From Pelagomonas calceolata (Eukaryota > Sar > Pelagophyceae > Pelagomonadales > Pelagomonadaceae): a DNA stretch of 64,000 nucleotides. Below the pieces are notes generated by a model that made no database searches, had not been told where the DNA came from, and saw only the letters and a program-made list of their open reading frames with translations. The translations under genes were made by a program, and so were the position numbers. The first letter of the stretch is position 1, and every line of letters starts with the position of its first letter. Where the stretch lies: positions 1,826,501 through 1,890,500 of the forward strand of contig CAKKNE010000002.1 of NCBI GenBank assembly GCA_918797485.1, given 5' to 3'. Shown piece after piece: positions 46,068 through 54,859 of the stretch.

Positions 46068-46469
46068 GGTGGCGTTGCTCTTGCTGTTGCGTGTGCGCCT
46101 TACGGGGCCGCGCGGGGCGGTGTGGCGCTGTTTTGGCGCTCTCTGGCTGTTTTGCTTTACGCGCGCGCGGCGGGGCTGCGCTCGCGTTCCTTGGCCGCGC
46201 GGTATGTAGCGCGGGCTGGGCTTAGCTTGTCTTGGGGCAGCGTTGCCTCCTTTTAGCGTCAGAGACTCACAACTTATTCGATGAAGCGAGCGCTGTGGCG
46301 CTGTCCTCAAGGAACGTTGGGCTCTGGGGGAATTTGGGGTACGCCGCAGACGCGATGGCCGAGGCAGTTCCGCGTAGAAGGAGGTATGCTGTCGCGAAGG
46401 ACGCGACCCGCGCCCGCCGCCGACGACTCGGCGACGCGCCCGCGCCGCCCACGAGTCCTAGGAAGTCCC

Positions 46470-48272
46470 TTACTTCTTCCCCCCCTTCGAATCACCACCT
46501 TCAAGGCCCGCGATCAACTCCTCGAGGCGGTCGCAGTCGCCCTTGAGCTCCTTCATGAACGTCGCGAGGTGCGCCGTCTGCGTCCAGAGCGCCTGGAGCT
46601 CCGACCCGAGCGGCTCCGGGAATGTACTAGAGGCTTCACCCGAAGATGACACTTTCTCGGCCAACGACGCCGACGCCGCATCCAAGTCGGCGTCGTGCTC
46701 CTCCTCGGGCGCGAGGTCGGGCATCTGGTCGTCCGCGTTCTGGAAGTTCAGGACCTTGTCAGAGAACATGGTGATGACGAGCGGCGTGGCCACCGACGCG
46801 GGGGGCTGCGTCGCCGGGACCAATGTATACGATCCGGGTTCCAACCAGCAGGCGGCCCAGACCTGGCGCTTCGCGTCGAAAGCTCGCGTCCCGCCGACGA
46901 TCTCCGCAGCCTTGAACTTCGCCGCCCGCCGACCGCCCTTGACGTGCTGGATCGAAAACCCGATCCCGAACAAGTCCTCGCGCCCCAAGGGATCCGGCTT
47001 GTGGAACCTACTATCTTCCTGTGATAAGGTAGCGCAAAATCTAGTAGCTTCAGTAACATCAAACACGTACTGGGGATTCTGGGGCCAATCTCCATCCGTC
47101 GGCGGGCCGCCCGTGCCCGAATCTTGGGAACCGGGCAACCAGGTCCCTCGATAGGACATGAACGACCCGTCCTTCTCGTATTCCCTCGACACAAGTAAAG
47201 TGTCGAAGGCCCCGACGAAGTCGGTCCACTCCATCCAGAACTCGTGCGCGTCCTTCTCCCGTAGGATGGGCATGCCATCCTCACCCAACTCCAGTTTCTC
47301 CTTCATGCCGCACTGCTCCGCGATGGGCTGGTACTCGTTCCAGAGCGCATGCCCTTCGCACCAGCGACCTTTCCACTTCCCGAAGCGCCACGGCGTCGTG
47401 AGCTTGACCATGTGCTTCTCCATGTAGTCGTACTCCACCGTCGCGTCGGCCTCGCAGTGCTTGATCTCCAAGACCGTGTACATGTGCGCGTTCACGAGAC
47501 CGTCCGGCTCGAGGTAATCGGCGGTCAAGGGGTCGCCGGACCGGCGCGGCCCTACGCTCCGACAAACACCAACCAATCCTTCTCTGGCAAGGGCATCGAT
47601 CAGGTCGTTCCACAACGTCTCTGACGACGAGGGCATCGCGATCCGTTCTATCGCTCGGCCCGTGACGTCCTCCATCGCTTCATCCAAGGTACCCCCACCC
47701 AGCGCTTCGTAGCAGCCATGGAGCTTCGCGTAGGCCTTCTCGACGACCATGACCCACGTTTCCGACGGGTCGACGGACCGCGCGAAGTGCGGCGTGCCGT
47801 TCCGCCCGCAGGGAATGCGGTCGTCGACGTGGACGTAGCGCCACCGTCCGCTCTTGAAGAATTTCACCGTATATATGCCCTTGTCCGCGCATTCCGACGA
47901 GACCAGTACTCGTTTCACCTTTTCTGCCGTGTTTAACAGGCCGAGAGCTGATAGGAACCACCTGTCTCGTAAAGCGCCCTGGACCAGGCCGCCATGCACC
48001 TCATTTATTGGAATAGGTTCGATTACGCCCTTGATGGAACCCACCTCGGATATTCGCGGCCAATTGACCACGTCTGGAGGTATCCCGTACTTCGGCGGGT
48101 GCAGCGGATCATAATATAGAGAAGTGCCGTCCGCTTTGAAATGGGGATCCTCGAACTTCTCGTCGTCCTTTAAGCTATTTATGAGCTTCCTTTCGCCTAT
48201 GCGAGCCTTATCATCGGACTCGTAGCTGCAGTAGTGCTGGGCGAAGGCGCCGGCGTCGAGGGAGCGGGCCAT
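46470..48272 (-). CDS. Calpain-like protein lacking catalytic residues (pseudo-protease)
   Basis: 600 aa. The calpain C2-type core is clear: HGGLVQGALRDRWFLSALGL, then SGRWRYVHVDDRIPC, WVMVVEKAYAKLHGCYEALG, a LVNAHMYTVLEI block, VKLTTPWRFGKWKGRWCEG and a C2L-like region (PQYVFDVTEATRFCATLSQE). The catalytic Cys of the GDCWF motif is Arg104. The catalytic His is kept (His263). The Asn of the RNPW motif is Thr293. It should therefore be proteolytically dead. Non-catalytic calpains are known in protists, where they act at the cytoskeleton. The C-terminus is acidic with a short coiled coil (LATFMKELKGDCDRLEELIA). Reading frame is intact throughout. Confidence 0.8.
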   Translation of the reverse strand: MARSLDAGAFAQHYCSYESDDKARIGERKLINSLKDDEKFEDPHFKADGTSLYYDPLHPPKYGIPPDVVNWPRISEVGSIKGVIEPIPINEVHGGLVQGALRDRWFLSALGLLNTAEKVKRVLVSSECADKGIYTVKFFKSGRWRYVHVDDRIPCGRNGTPHFARSVDPSETWVMVVEKAYAKLHGCYEALGGGTLDEAMEDVTGRAIERIAMPSSSETLWNDLIDALAREGLVGVCRSVGPRRSGDPLTADYLEPDGLVNAHMYTVLEIKHCEADATVEYDYMEKHMVKLTTPWRFGKWKGRWCEGHALWNEYQPIAEQCGMKEKLELGEDGMPILREKDAHEFWMEWTDFVGAFDTLLVSREYEKDGSFMSYRGTWLPGSQDSGTGGPPTDGDWPQNPQYVFDVTEATRFCATLSQEDSRFHKPDPLGREDLFGIGFSIQHVKGGRRAAKFKAAEIVGGTRAFDAKRQVWAACWLEPGSYTLVPATQPPASVATPLVITMFSDKVLNFQNADDQMPDLAPEEEHDADLDAASASLAEKVSSSGEASSTFPEPLGSELQALWTQTAHLATFMKELKGDCDRLEELIAGLEGGDSKGGKK

Positions 48273-48639
48273 GCGTGGAGAGGGCTGCCTTCTCCAAAAA
48301 CGTGCGCCGGCGCCGGCCTAAGCGCACGGCGGGCAGCCTTAATCCGCAGCGCTCCCTCTGTGTTTTTGAGTGCCGGGTTTCGCGGATGCGGCCCGGGACC
48401 CGTCCCCAGCGGTCCGAGGTCTCCCCCGGGCGGCTGGGACGCCGTGGTTGCTCCTTGTTCGTGGTCGCTCTGCGTCTGGCGCGAGAGCACAGCGCGACAC
48501 AGCGCTTTACGTACGCGAGGCATTTCAAGTCGCGTGAAGGCGCACAGGGCCGCGGCGGGCGGACTCGCAGCCGTCGGGCCTCCGCCATCGAGTTTGGGCT
48601 GCCCGGCCGCGCCGACGGCGCCGCCACTGGCCCAAAAGG
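48273..48639. other. Divergent intergenic region, calpain-like and coiled-coil genes
   Basis: 367 bp, GC-rich, between two divergent starts. No CTAG palindrome, tRNA or repeat family was recognised. Confidence 0.4.
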
Positions 48640-49599
48640 ATGACCCTCCCGCCCATCACGCCGCACACCACGACGATGCAGCCCGCCATGCCCACCTTCG
48701 CGACGCACTTCCGCGAGCGCGTCGGCGGCGTCCACCGCAAGCGCAACAAGCTCGCCCGACGGCACCTCGGCGCGGCGCGGCTCGGCATCGCGAAGGAGCA
48801 CGCGCGCGACGTGAAATTGCGGCTCCGCGCGGACCGCGACGAGGTGTTGAGGCGGCGCCGCGCGGAGCTGAAAGATATGGAGCGACGGCGGAAGAAGATT
48901 GACGTACAGCGGAAGGAGATGGAGGAACGCACAAGGCACATGCGGTTGATGCGGCACAAGGTGGAGACGGCGGACCTGACGACGCGGTGGCACGGTGTTG
49001 GAGGCGCCGAGGTGCCGCGGCGGGATTTGCGGACGATGAGGCGCGCGCGTCGAGTACCAGAACATAATGCGTTCTCGACGGTGCTGGAGCGCGACCGCAT
49101 GGCCGAGGCCGCTTTGGCCGAGAAGAGCGCCGGCGTGTGCATGAACCGGCGCCTCTTCTCCATTCAACAAAGTGAAGAAATCGACAGGAGGACCGAGACG
49201 GCCTACCGGGACCATAGGCATCTCGTGGACGAGAATCAAAGTAGAGCTCGAGTCCACGTCAAGGCGCCCTGTCCCCGGTTTGAACAGAAAAGGGTGCTGG
49301 ACACAAATGACGAGATCGCCGTCACGTTGGAAGCGGAGAAGTGGCTCGCGGTGCACAAGAACCGGGACAAAATAATCGCCAAGCTTGAGAGGCGGGACCT
49401 GAAGAGTAGGTGCAAGGCGCGCGACGACATGGATCGGTTCTGGGATTCGACGAGCGAGCGCCTCGCGAAGCTGCCGCCACCGGTCAAGATTATACCGAAG
49501 GGCAGCGCGTGGCAGCGCCTGCCCCAGAACCGCCTGCCGGAGTGGTCTATAGATACGACGGTCTTCCTGGGGGCGCAGCCGCCTGTTACGAGCCTCTAG
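48640..49599 (+). CDS. Charged coiled-coil protein, unknown
   Basis: 319 aa. The central part (residues about 30-110) is almost all Arg/Lys/Glu/Leu (VLRRRRAELKDMERRRKKID) and should form a long coiled coil. A second helix region includes VLERDRMAEAALAEK and KWLAVHKNRDKIIAKLERRD. The Trp/Pro-rich end (GSAWQRLPQNRLPEWS) is distinct. No enzymatic motif was seen. Its location between two cytoskeleton-type genes on one side and FAD synthase on the other is not informative. A ciliary or cytoskeletal role is possible but unproven. Confidence 0.5.
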   Translation: MTLPPITPHTTTMQPAMPTFATHFRERVGGVHRKRNKLARRHLGAARLGIAKEHARDVKLRLRADRDEVLRRRRAELKDMERRRKKIDVQRKEMEERTRHMRLMRHKVETADLTTRWHGVGGAEVPRRDLRTMRRARRVPEHNAFSTVLERDRMAEAALAEKSAGVCMNRRLFSIQQSEEIDRRTETAYRDHRHLVDENQSRARVHVKAPCPRFEQKRVLDTNDEIAVTLEAEKWLAVHKNRDKIIAKLERRDLKSRCKARDDMDRFWDSTSERLAKLPPPVKIIPKGSAWQRLPQNRLPEWSIDTTVFLGAQPPVTSL

Positions 49600-49755
49600 C
49601 TTTCCTTGTCGGAGCCGCCCGCTCGCGCCCGCGCCCCGCGTTCGCCTGTGGCGCCGCGCCGCTCGTGCCGCTGCCGACGCCGACGACCCCCGACGCCGTC
49701 GAGGCGACGCATGTATGTGTGTTAAGAAGAAAGACGATAGAAAATTAGACAGTTC

Positions 49756-50730
49756 CTAGGGCACGACCGCGGCCTTTTTTTTCGGCTTCTCGACGCGACC
49801 GGCTCGCTCGAGCGACCAGTCCTCCAACATAAAGGCCGGCTTGTACTCCTCATTTGATAGGAGCGCCGGGTTTCGTTTCGTCGATGAGACTGATCCTAGT
49901 GAAGTGTAGCCCTCGTCGTACAAGGAACAATAAGGCAGGTCGAACGTCCTCAAGAAGCTCCAAACATCACCGTAACTCCAGTCCAAAATAGGGTTCACGC
50001 GCATGAACGCCGGCATCCACTCCGACGACGGCTCGAAGGGCTTCTGGTCGCCGCAGTTCGGGTCGCCCTGGCGCGTGCCGAGCACAAACGCTAATGCTCG
50101 GGGCTTCGCGTCGCTCACGAGTTTTTTGAGACCATCGACATAGCCGACGTCCGGCGCCACGGGCTCCACGGCTAACTCATCAGCTAGCGCCTCGCAGGTA
50201 TCTCTCACAAAGGTGCGGACTTCCCCGAAGTCGTCGGACGCGTCGAAGTAAATACATTTCGGTTTTTCTCTATTCGAACTTTTGACGGCGTGGGCGTGTC
50301 TAGCTGCTCGTAATAAGTGCAAGATCACACAGGCGTCTTTCCCTCCGTTGAAGGACGCGTAGACCTGTGTGGAAATCAAATTTACGGCGCGGTCGTTCTC
50401 CACGCCATCGATGCGACGCCTGCTCGATGGCGTGGCGATGTCGGTTCTCACCGCTTCGTCGCCGAGCAATGACTTGTTGAAGAATTATCGGGTGCACCCG
50501 ACACACTGGTTGATTTCCACACAGGCGTAGACGGCATCGGGCCCAAACACCCGCAACGCGTCCTCGAGGATTTTTATCGAGTTGTCGATCTTGTGCCTTA
50601 ATGGCTCGTCGCTGTAGTCGACAAATCTAGCGTGGAGTGCCGCTGCGTCGCCCACATCTTGTGCGCGCAGCCGAGGCGTGGACACCATCGCTCCGGCCAA
50701 ACTGCTCATGATCAAGATCGCTCTAATCAT
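49756..50730 (-). CDS. FAD1: FAD synthase (FMN adenylyltransferase, PAPS-reductase fold), split by an introner
   Basis: Exons 50533-50730 and 49756-50364 give 268 aa. FAD synthase joins FMN and ATP to make FAD. Exon 1 ends KILEDALRVFGPDA and exon 2 begins VYASFNGGKDACVILHLLRA, rebuilding the pyrophosphatase loop exactly. Later motifs are GTRQGDP and MRVNPILDWSYGDVWSFLRT, then FDLPYCSLYDEGYTSLGS, which is diagnostic of eukaryotic FAD1/FLAD1 C-terminal domains. There is no molybdopterin-binding domain, as in yeast. The first Met (50730) gives MIRAILIMSSLAGAMVSTPR, perhaps a weak leader; Met codons at 50709 and 50688 are alternatives. The 168-nt intron is a transposon-derived introner. Confidence 0.88.
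50365..50524 (-). mobile_element. Introner element 1 (non-autonomous DNA transposon acting as an intron)
   Basis: 160 bp with perfect 15-bp terminal inverted repeats, CTGTGTGGAAATCAA and its complement. It is flanked by a perfect 8-bp target duplication, GTCTACGC on the coding strand (50357-50364 and 50525-50532). The intron spans 50365-50532: its GT comes from the upstream copy of the target duplication and its AG from the transposon end (CACACAG). An inner 12-bp inverted repeat (CCACGCCATCGA and TCGATGGCGTGG) lies at 50400-50411 and 50424-50435. The element has no ORF. Perfect ends suggest recent insertion. Confidence 0.92.
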
Positions 50731-50836
50731 CGCGCCGGCCGCATGGCGCAGTGGTGTGAGCTGTGCCGTGTGCCTTGTCTACGTCTGCGCCACTACTGAG
50801 CCTGGCTGGGCAAGCTGGCCGGCTCATTTTGGTGGC

Positions 50837-50857
50837 CTAGTGCCTCTCTTTGCCTAG
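50837..50857 (-). promoter_or_regulatory. CTAG palindrome copy 13 (diverged)
   Basis: 21 bp, CTAG at both ends, weak match in the middle. It is 107 bp from the FAD synthase start and 150 bp from the start at 51007 (divergent). Confidence 0.35.
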
Positions 50858-51006
50858 CCGCGCCCGGTACCCGTAGGCCCGGAGCTTTCGGGACCGCCCG
50901 AAACGCGACGGCTCCGTGGCGAAGCATCCATTTTTTTTGCCCACGCGGCTTCAACAGTCTGTCCTCAAGTTTGCAGCCGCAGCCAAATGCGAGAGCGCCA
51001 CGCGCA

Positions 51007-52098
51007 ATGCCGCCCAGACGGAAAAAACGGGCGGCGGCGAGCGGCATTGATGCCAGTACGCGCGGGGGACCGGGAAATTCATCAATATCGACGCCTGCAG
51101 CGCCCGAGCCAACTGCAATTCAAGCTCCCTCAGCAAGCGTGCACGCAACCGCACCGGTGCAGCCCGCAGCCGTAAACGCGACGGCGCCGTCGCCTGTCAG
51201 CGCGCCGGCGCCCGCGGCACCGGCCGCGCCGCCCGCAGCTGTAAATGCACAAGCGCCGCCCGCGGCGCCGGCCGAGCGGCGCATGACCGACCTCGCGGCG
51301 GCCGCCGCCGAAGCGCCGAAGCCGGACCCGCCGAAGCGCAAGCGACCGAAGAAGGAGGGCGGCGCGGCGCGCAAGGGCAAGTGGACCGTCGAGGAGTACG
51401 AGTACACGACGCGCATCATCGAGCTGTTTAACGGTGGGCTGCTGGAACTGCCCGAGGGCGTGACGCTGCGGGCGCATCTGGCGCGGAAGCTGAGCTGCGA
51501 CCCGATGCGCATCACGAAGAAGTTTAGCGGAGCGTCGTGTCTTGGTAATAAAGTTTTCCACAGCGCGGGCGCGCGGCCGCGCGGCGACCGGCCGCGGCCG
51601 TCGCCCCAGCAGCTCGAGGAGGCGGCGCGCGAGTTGCAAGTTCTGGAGGGCCGGTTCCAGGACGCGTGCGTGCGGTCGTCCGAGTCGAAGGACGTGCGCA
51701 TGATCGACCTCGAGGCGCGGTTCCAGAATTCCGATCGGGTCGTGTCGACGCCGGCCATCGACGCCTTCATCATGCAGAGCTGCCAGCCGACGTGGGACCC
51801 CGACCACGTGGCCTCGGCGCCGCCGCCTCTAGCGGAGCCGCGGCCCCTCGCCCCAGCGCCTAGTGCGCCGGCGGCGTCGTTCCCCGTGCCGCAGATCACG
51901 CAGCTCCCCGCGCCCGCTGCGGCCGGACCGGCGCCGGCCTCGCCCCAGACGTCGAACGACCAGATCGCTGCTGGTCTACTGTTGGGCTTCGGCCGGGCCT
52001 GCTCCCAAAATAGTGGTGACAGCTCGGAGCTCGTCGGCTTCGTCGAGGACGTCACCAGCCGCGCGGCCGGGCCGCCGCCGCCGCCGCCTGAATCCTGA
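51007..52098 (+). CDS. Stramenopile SANT/Myb-like putative DNA-binding protein
   Basis: 363 aa from the ATG at 51007. A basic N-terminus (MPPRRKKRAAASG) is followed by an Ala/Pro-rich region and a nuclear-signal-like KRKRPKKEGG. The only ordered domain (about residues 115-185) reads GKWTVEEYEYTTRIIELFNG, LLELPEGVTLRAHLARKLSC and DPMRITKKFSGASCLGNKVF. This is a SANT/Myb-like module (WTVEEYEY) that recurs in many diatom and pelagophyte proteins of unknown function. The C-terminus is disordered and ends in a polyPro run (PPPPPPES). A transcription role is inferred from the module only. Confidence 0.6.
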   Translation: MPPRRKKRAAASGIDASTRGGPGNSSISTPAAPEPTAIQAPSASVHATAPVQPAAVNATAPSPVSAPAPAAPAAPPAAVNAQAPPAAPAERRMTDLAAAAAEAPKPDPPKRKRPKKEGGAARKGKWTVEEYEYTTRIIELFNGGLLELPEGVTLRAHLARKLSCDPMRITKKFSGASCLGNKVFHSAGARPRGDRPRPSPQQLEEAARELQVLEGRFQDACVRSSESKDVRMIDLEARFQNSDRVVSTPAIDAFIMQSCQPTWDPDHVASAPPPLAEPRPLAPAPSAPAASFPVPQITQLPAPAAAGPAPASPQTSNDQIAAGLLLGFGRACSQNSGDSSELVGFVEDVTSRAAGPPPPPPES

Positions 52099-52167
52099 TC
52101 TCTCTCCTTTCTTTGCTTTGCTGGAGCTGAAATCTAGTCGTTGTGTAATGTTCGCTTTATCGTGTGC

Positions 52168-53355
52168 CTAGAAATCCCCAAGCAAGCACGGATCCCCCAC
52201 GCCTCCGCGCGTCCACCACCCGAGCGCCTCGAGCTCGCTCCGGCAGTTCGTCGAGTGCCGGTCGCGCACGGCGCCGTGCGCGAGGCCGTCGGGGTACCGC
52301 AGCTGCATAGTCTTCGGCGAGCAACCCCCCTGCGCGCAGGGCTTGAACGCGGGCTCGCCCGTCCGCTTCCGCCGCTTCGCCTCGCGGAAGAGCCAGCGCC
52401 GCCACGGGTGCGCGTAGACGGTCGCACGGGAGTACGCCGCATAGGCAGCAAAGAAGAGGTCGTCGACGAAGAAGCAGCTCGGCAGGCGGCCGCCCGGGAG
52501 TAGCTCGCGGCCCCACCTGCGCGGGAGCGAATCGCGTCGATGGCGTAATAGCGACGAATACAAGACGCCGGCCGCCGACCGCTCGAGCTCGCCGAAAAGT
52601 GACAAAGGCGCCGCGAGCATGTCGCCGGCCTGGGCGACGCAGACGGAGTCCTTGATGGGCCGGCCGCGCGGATAAAAGTAGGAGTAGTAGGTCCACACGG
52701 TCTTTGTGGCGTCGTAGCCTACAGGTTTAGACGACGAGAAGCCGACGTGCAGCAGCGTCGCCAGCGCGAACGGCTCCCACTCGTGGTCGTCATCGGCCGC
52801 CACGACGATCGCCTTTTCACGGTCGTCGCCAGCCTTCGCGAGCAAGGCCGGGTCGCTCCGCAGCGCCTCGACCGCGCCCACGAGCTTCGTCGCCGGGCCG
52901 TAGTCGTGCGCGGGATTCGCGACGACGACGCACGGCGCGCACGGCCCCTTTGTTGATCGCGCCGCGGCGTCAAGCTGCGCGAGCCACGCCGGCGGCTCGA
53001 TGCGCTTGCCGTTCCAGTGACTGCGGCGGTTGTTGTAGACGTCGGGGATGCTCACGACGATCAGCGCCGGCTGCGACTGGTTCAATAGGCTTCGCACGGC
53101 CGGCTCGACAGCGGCCACGCGCGTCGGAGTAGTCGTCAGCGCCACGACCACCGGATTGCGGACGGGCGGCTTCGCGAGCAGCGCGCCGGCGGCCTTGAGC
53201 GCCGGGTCCTCCGGGTACTGCGACCGGTGCACGTGGGCGCCTTTGACTGTTTTGAGGTGCGGTCGGCTGTCCAGGATGGCTTGCATCCAAAGCGGGACGT
53301 CTTTGCTGGCGCACGTGGTGACTAGGAGGGCTGTCAGGGCGAGATTGCGTCGCAT
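52168..53355 (-). CDS. Secretory-pathway glycosyltransferase-like protein
   Basis: 395 aa from the ATG at 53353-53355, which opens a signal peptide or anchor (MRRNLALTALLVTTCASKD). An in-frame ATG at 53484 would add 43 residues before it and is less likely. The body reads NPVVVALTTTPTRVAAVEPA, SQPALIVVSIPDVYNNR, DYGPATKLVGAVEAL and KAIVVAADDDHEWEPFAL. The DDD after a hydrophobic strand is like the DxD metal site of GT-A transferases. The KPVGYDATKTVW and CFFVDDLFFAAYAAYSRA segments are further conserved blocks. Donor and acceptor are unknown. Confidence 0.55.
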   Translation of the reverse strand: MRRNLALTALLVTTCASKDVPLWMQAILDSRPHLKTVKGAHVHRSQYPEDPALKAAGALLAKPPVRNPVVVALTTTPTRVAAVEPAVRSLLNQSQPALIVVSIPDVYNNRRSHWNGKRIEPPAWLAQLDAAARSTKGPCAPCVVVANPAHDYGPATKLVGAVEALRSDPALLAKAGDDREKAIVVAADDDHEWEPFALATLLHVGFSSSKPVGYDATKTVWTYYSYFYPRGRPIKDSVCVAQAGDMLAAPLSLFGELERSAAGVLYSSLLRHRRDSLPRRWGRELLPGGRLPSCFFVDDLFFAAYAAYSRATVYAHPWRRWLFREAKRRKRTGEPAFKPCAQGGCSPKTMQLRYPDGLAHGAVRDRHSTNCRSELEALGWWTRGGVGDPCLLGDF

Positions 53356-53659
53356 TTTTAAGGTGCGAAGCTGTGCAAATGGACCAGAGGTACAGGCGGA
53401 CTGCGGAGCAAGCGGTTTGGTCGCGTGTATGCGGTGGTGCTTGTTTTGCAGCGGCGTGCCAGCGCCCGACAGGATTTTCACCATCGAAACTGAGGTTGAG
53501 TCGGGGGCAAGTGGCGGATGGGTGAATCAAAACATAACATGCGCCCAGAGGAAATACGCGCCCCAGAGGACAGGATGGAGGGGGAATAACCAGCGAGCGT
53601 GCCGAGCGACGCGGGTCGGAACAGCCAAAAGAGAAAGGGCAGCCTCGTATGAAAAGGGT

Positions 53660-53675
53660 GGTTTTTGTAAAAACC
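53660..53675 (-). promoter_or_regulatory. Histone 3'-end stem-loop of H2B
   Basis: On the minus strand GGTTTTTACAAAAACC is followed by ACCC, 107 nt after the H2B stop. A 6-bp stem with a 4-nt loop matches the replication-dependent histone hairpin at every consensus position but one (loop C for U). The same sequence follows H2A. Confidence 0.85.
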
Positions 53676-53782
53676 GGGTAGAATTGGGGTGTCCAGGCGG
53701 CCGTGAAACACGTGAATGTTTCAACAAGGCGCTTTTCGCTCGCGAAGGAGCCGCGCCGTTGACCGCGGACGGTGCGAGCTGT

Positions 53783-54133
53783 TTAGCTCGACGAGAACTT
53801 GGTGACGGCCTTGGTGCCCTCGGACACGGCGTGCTTGGAGAGCTCGCCCGGGAGCATGAGGCGGACGGACGTCTGGATCTCGCGGGACGAGAGCGTCGCC
53901 TTCTTGGAGAAGCGGCACAGCTTGGAGGCCTCGAGGGCGATGCGCTCGAAGATGTCGTTGATGAACGAGTTCATGATCGACATGCCCTTCTTGGAGATGC
54001 CCGTGTCGGGGTGCACCTGCTTGAGCACGCGGTAGATGTACGTCGAGTACGATTCCGTGCGCGACTTCTTCTTCTTGGCGCCGCCGGCCTTCTTGGGGGC
54101 TTTCGCCGACTTCTTGGAGGGGGTCTTGGCCAT
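53783..54133 (-). CDS. H2B: Histone H2B
   Basis: 116 aa from the ATG at 54131-54133 ([18 protein letters not shown]). The histone fold reads [60 protein letters not shown] and [20 protein letters not shown]. It ends [12 protein letters not shown], where Lys in AVTKF is the conserved ubiquitination site. The frame stays open upstream through the promoter but that part is not H2B-like. Divergent from H2A. Core nucleosome protein. Confidence 0.97.
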   Translation of the reverse strand: MAKTPSKKSAKAPKKAGGAKKKKSRTESYSTYIYRVLKQVHPDTGISKKGMSIMNSFINDIFERIALEASKLCRFSKKATLSSREIQTSVRLMLPGELSKHAVSEGTKAVTKFSSS

Positions 54134-54162
54134 GTTGCTGGTGGTTGTGTGTTTGCTTTTCT

Positions 54163-54376
54163 TCCGATGTGTTGGTGTGGAGGGCAGCCCGCTGGAGCGC
54201 ACACATTTCCGGGGCGCGGGCGAGCCGCTAACTTTTGGCGACGAATGAAATTGTGACCCTAGTATCTTTTTCCCCTCTAGGGTCGCAAAATGATTCGTCG
54301 CCAAAAATTAGCGGCGCGCTGACGCCCCGGAAATGTGTGCGCTCCAGCGGGCTGCCCTCCACTCCAACACATCGGA
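54163..54376. promoter_or_regulatory. Inverted-repeat bidirectional promoter of H2B and H2A
   Basis: Two 100-bp arms, 54163-54262 and 54277-54376, are reverse complements at roughly nine in ten positions, separated by 14 bp. Each arm starts 21-30 bp from its gene's ATG. Conserved blocks include GGGCAGCCCGCTGGAGCGC, ACACATTTCCGGGGCG, TTTTTGGCGACGAAT and GACCCTAG. Since both arms face their gene the same way, the shared blocks are candidate promoter elements for coordinate S-phase expression. Confidence 0.9.
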
Positions 54377-54397
54377 AAAAAAACAAACTCTTACATC

Positions 54398-54787
54398 ATG
54401 TCTGGCAAAGGAAAAGGTGGCCGCGGCAAGGGCAAGGCCAAGTCCTCCGGCTCGTCGTCCTCGGCGTCCAAGGCTGGCCTCCAGTTCCCGGTGGCGCGCC
54501 TCAACCGCTACCTCCGCAAGGGCAAGTACGCCTCGCGCGTCGGCGTCGGTGCCGGTGTCTACATGGGCGCCGTCCTCGAGTACCTCTGCGCCGAGATCCT
54601 CGAGCTCGCGGGCAACGCCGCGCGCGACAACAAGAAGACGCGCATCGTGCCGCGCCACATCCAGCTCGCCGTCCGCAACGACGAGGAGCTCAACAAGCTC
54701 CTGGGCTCGGTCACGATCGCGTCCGGCGGTGTTCTCCCGAACATCCACGCCACGCTTCTCCCCAAGAAGTCGGCGTCCAAGAAGTAA
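54398..54787 (+). CDS. H2A: Histone H2A
   Basis: 129 aa from the ATG at 54398 ([18 protein letters not shown]). The fold is typical: [80 protein letters not shown] and [20 protein letters not shown]. The end lacks an SQ motif, so it is canonical H2A rather than H2A.X, and it has no H2A.Z features. Intronless. Confidence 0.97.
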   Translation: MSGKGKGGRGKGKAKSSGSSSSASKAGLQFPVARLNRYLRKGKYASRVGVGAGVYMGAVLEYLCAEILELAGNAARDNKKTRIVPRHIQLAVRNDEELNKLLGSVTIASGGVLPNIHATLLPKKSASKK

Positions 54788-54843
54788 GCGCCTCGCTTGC
54801 TGACTTCGGCCGCTCCCACGAGCGCGCCAACATCATCTTACCC

Positions 54844-54859
54844 GGTTTTTACAAAAACC
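54844..54859 (+). promoter_or_regulatory. Histone 3'-end stem-loop of H2A
   Basis: GGTTTTTACAAAAACC followed by ACCC, 56 nt after the H2A stop, identical to the element after H2B. Confidence 0.9.

Noticed and set aside
50738-50822. tRNA-like stretch (ATGGCGCAGTGG, as in a D arm)
   Set aside because: No matching T arm or acceptor pairing could be found within 90 bp, so it is not called a tRNA.
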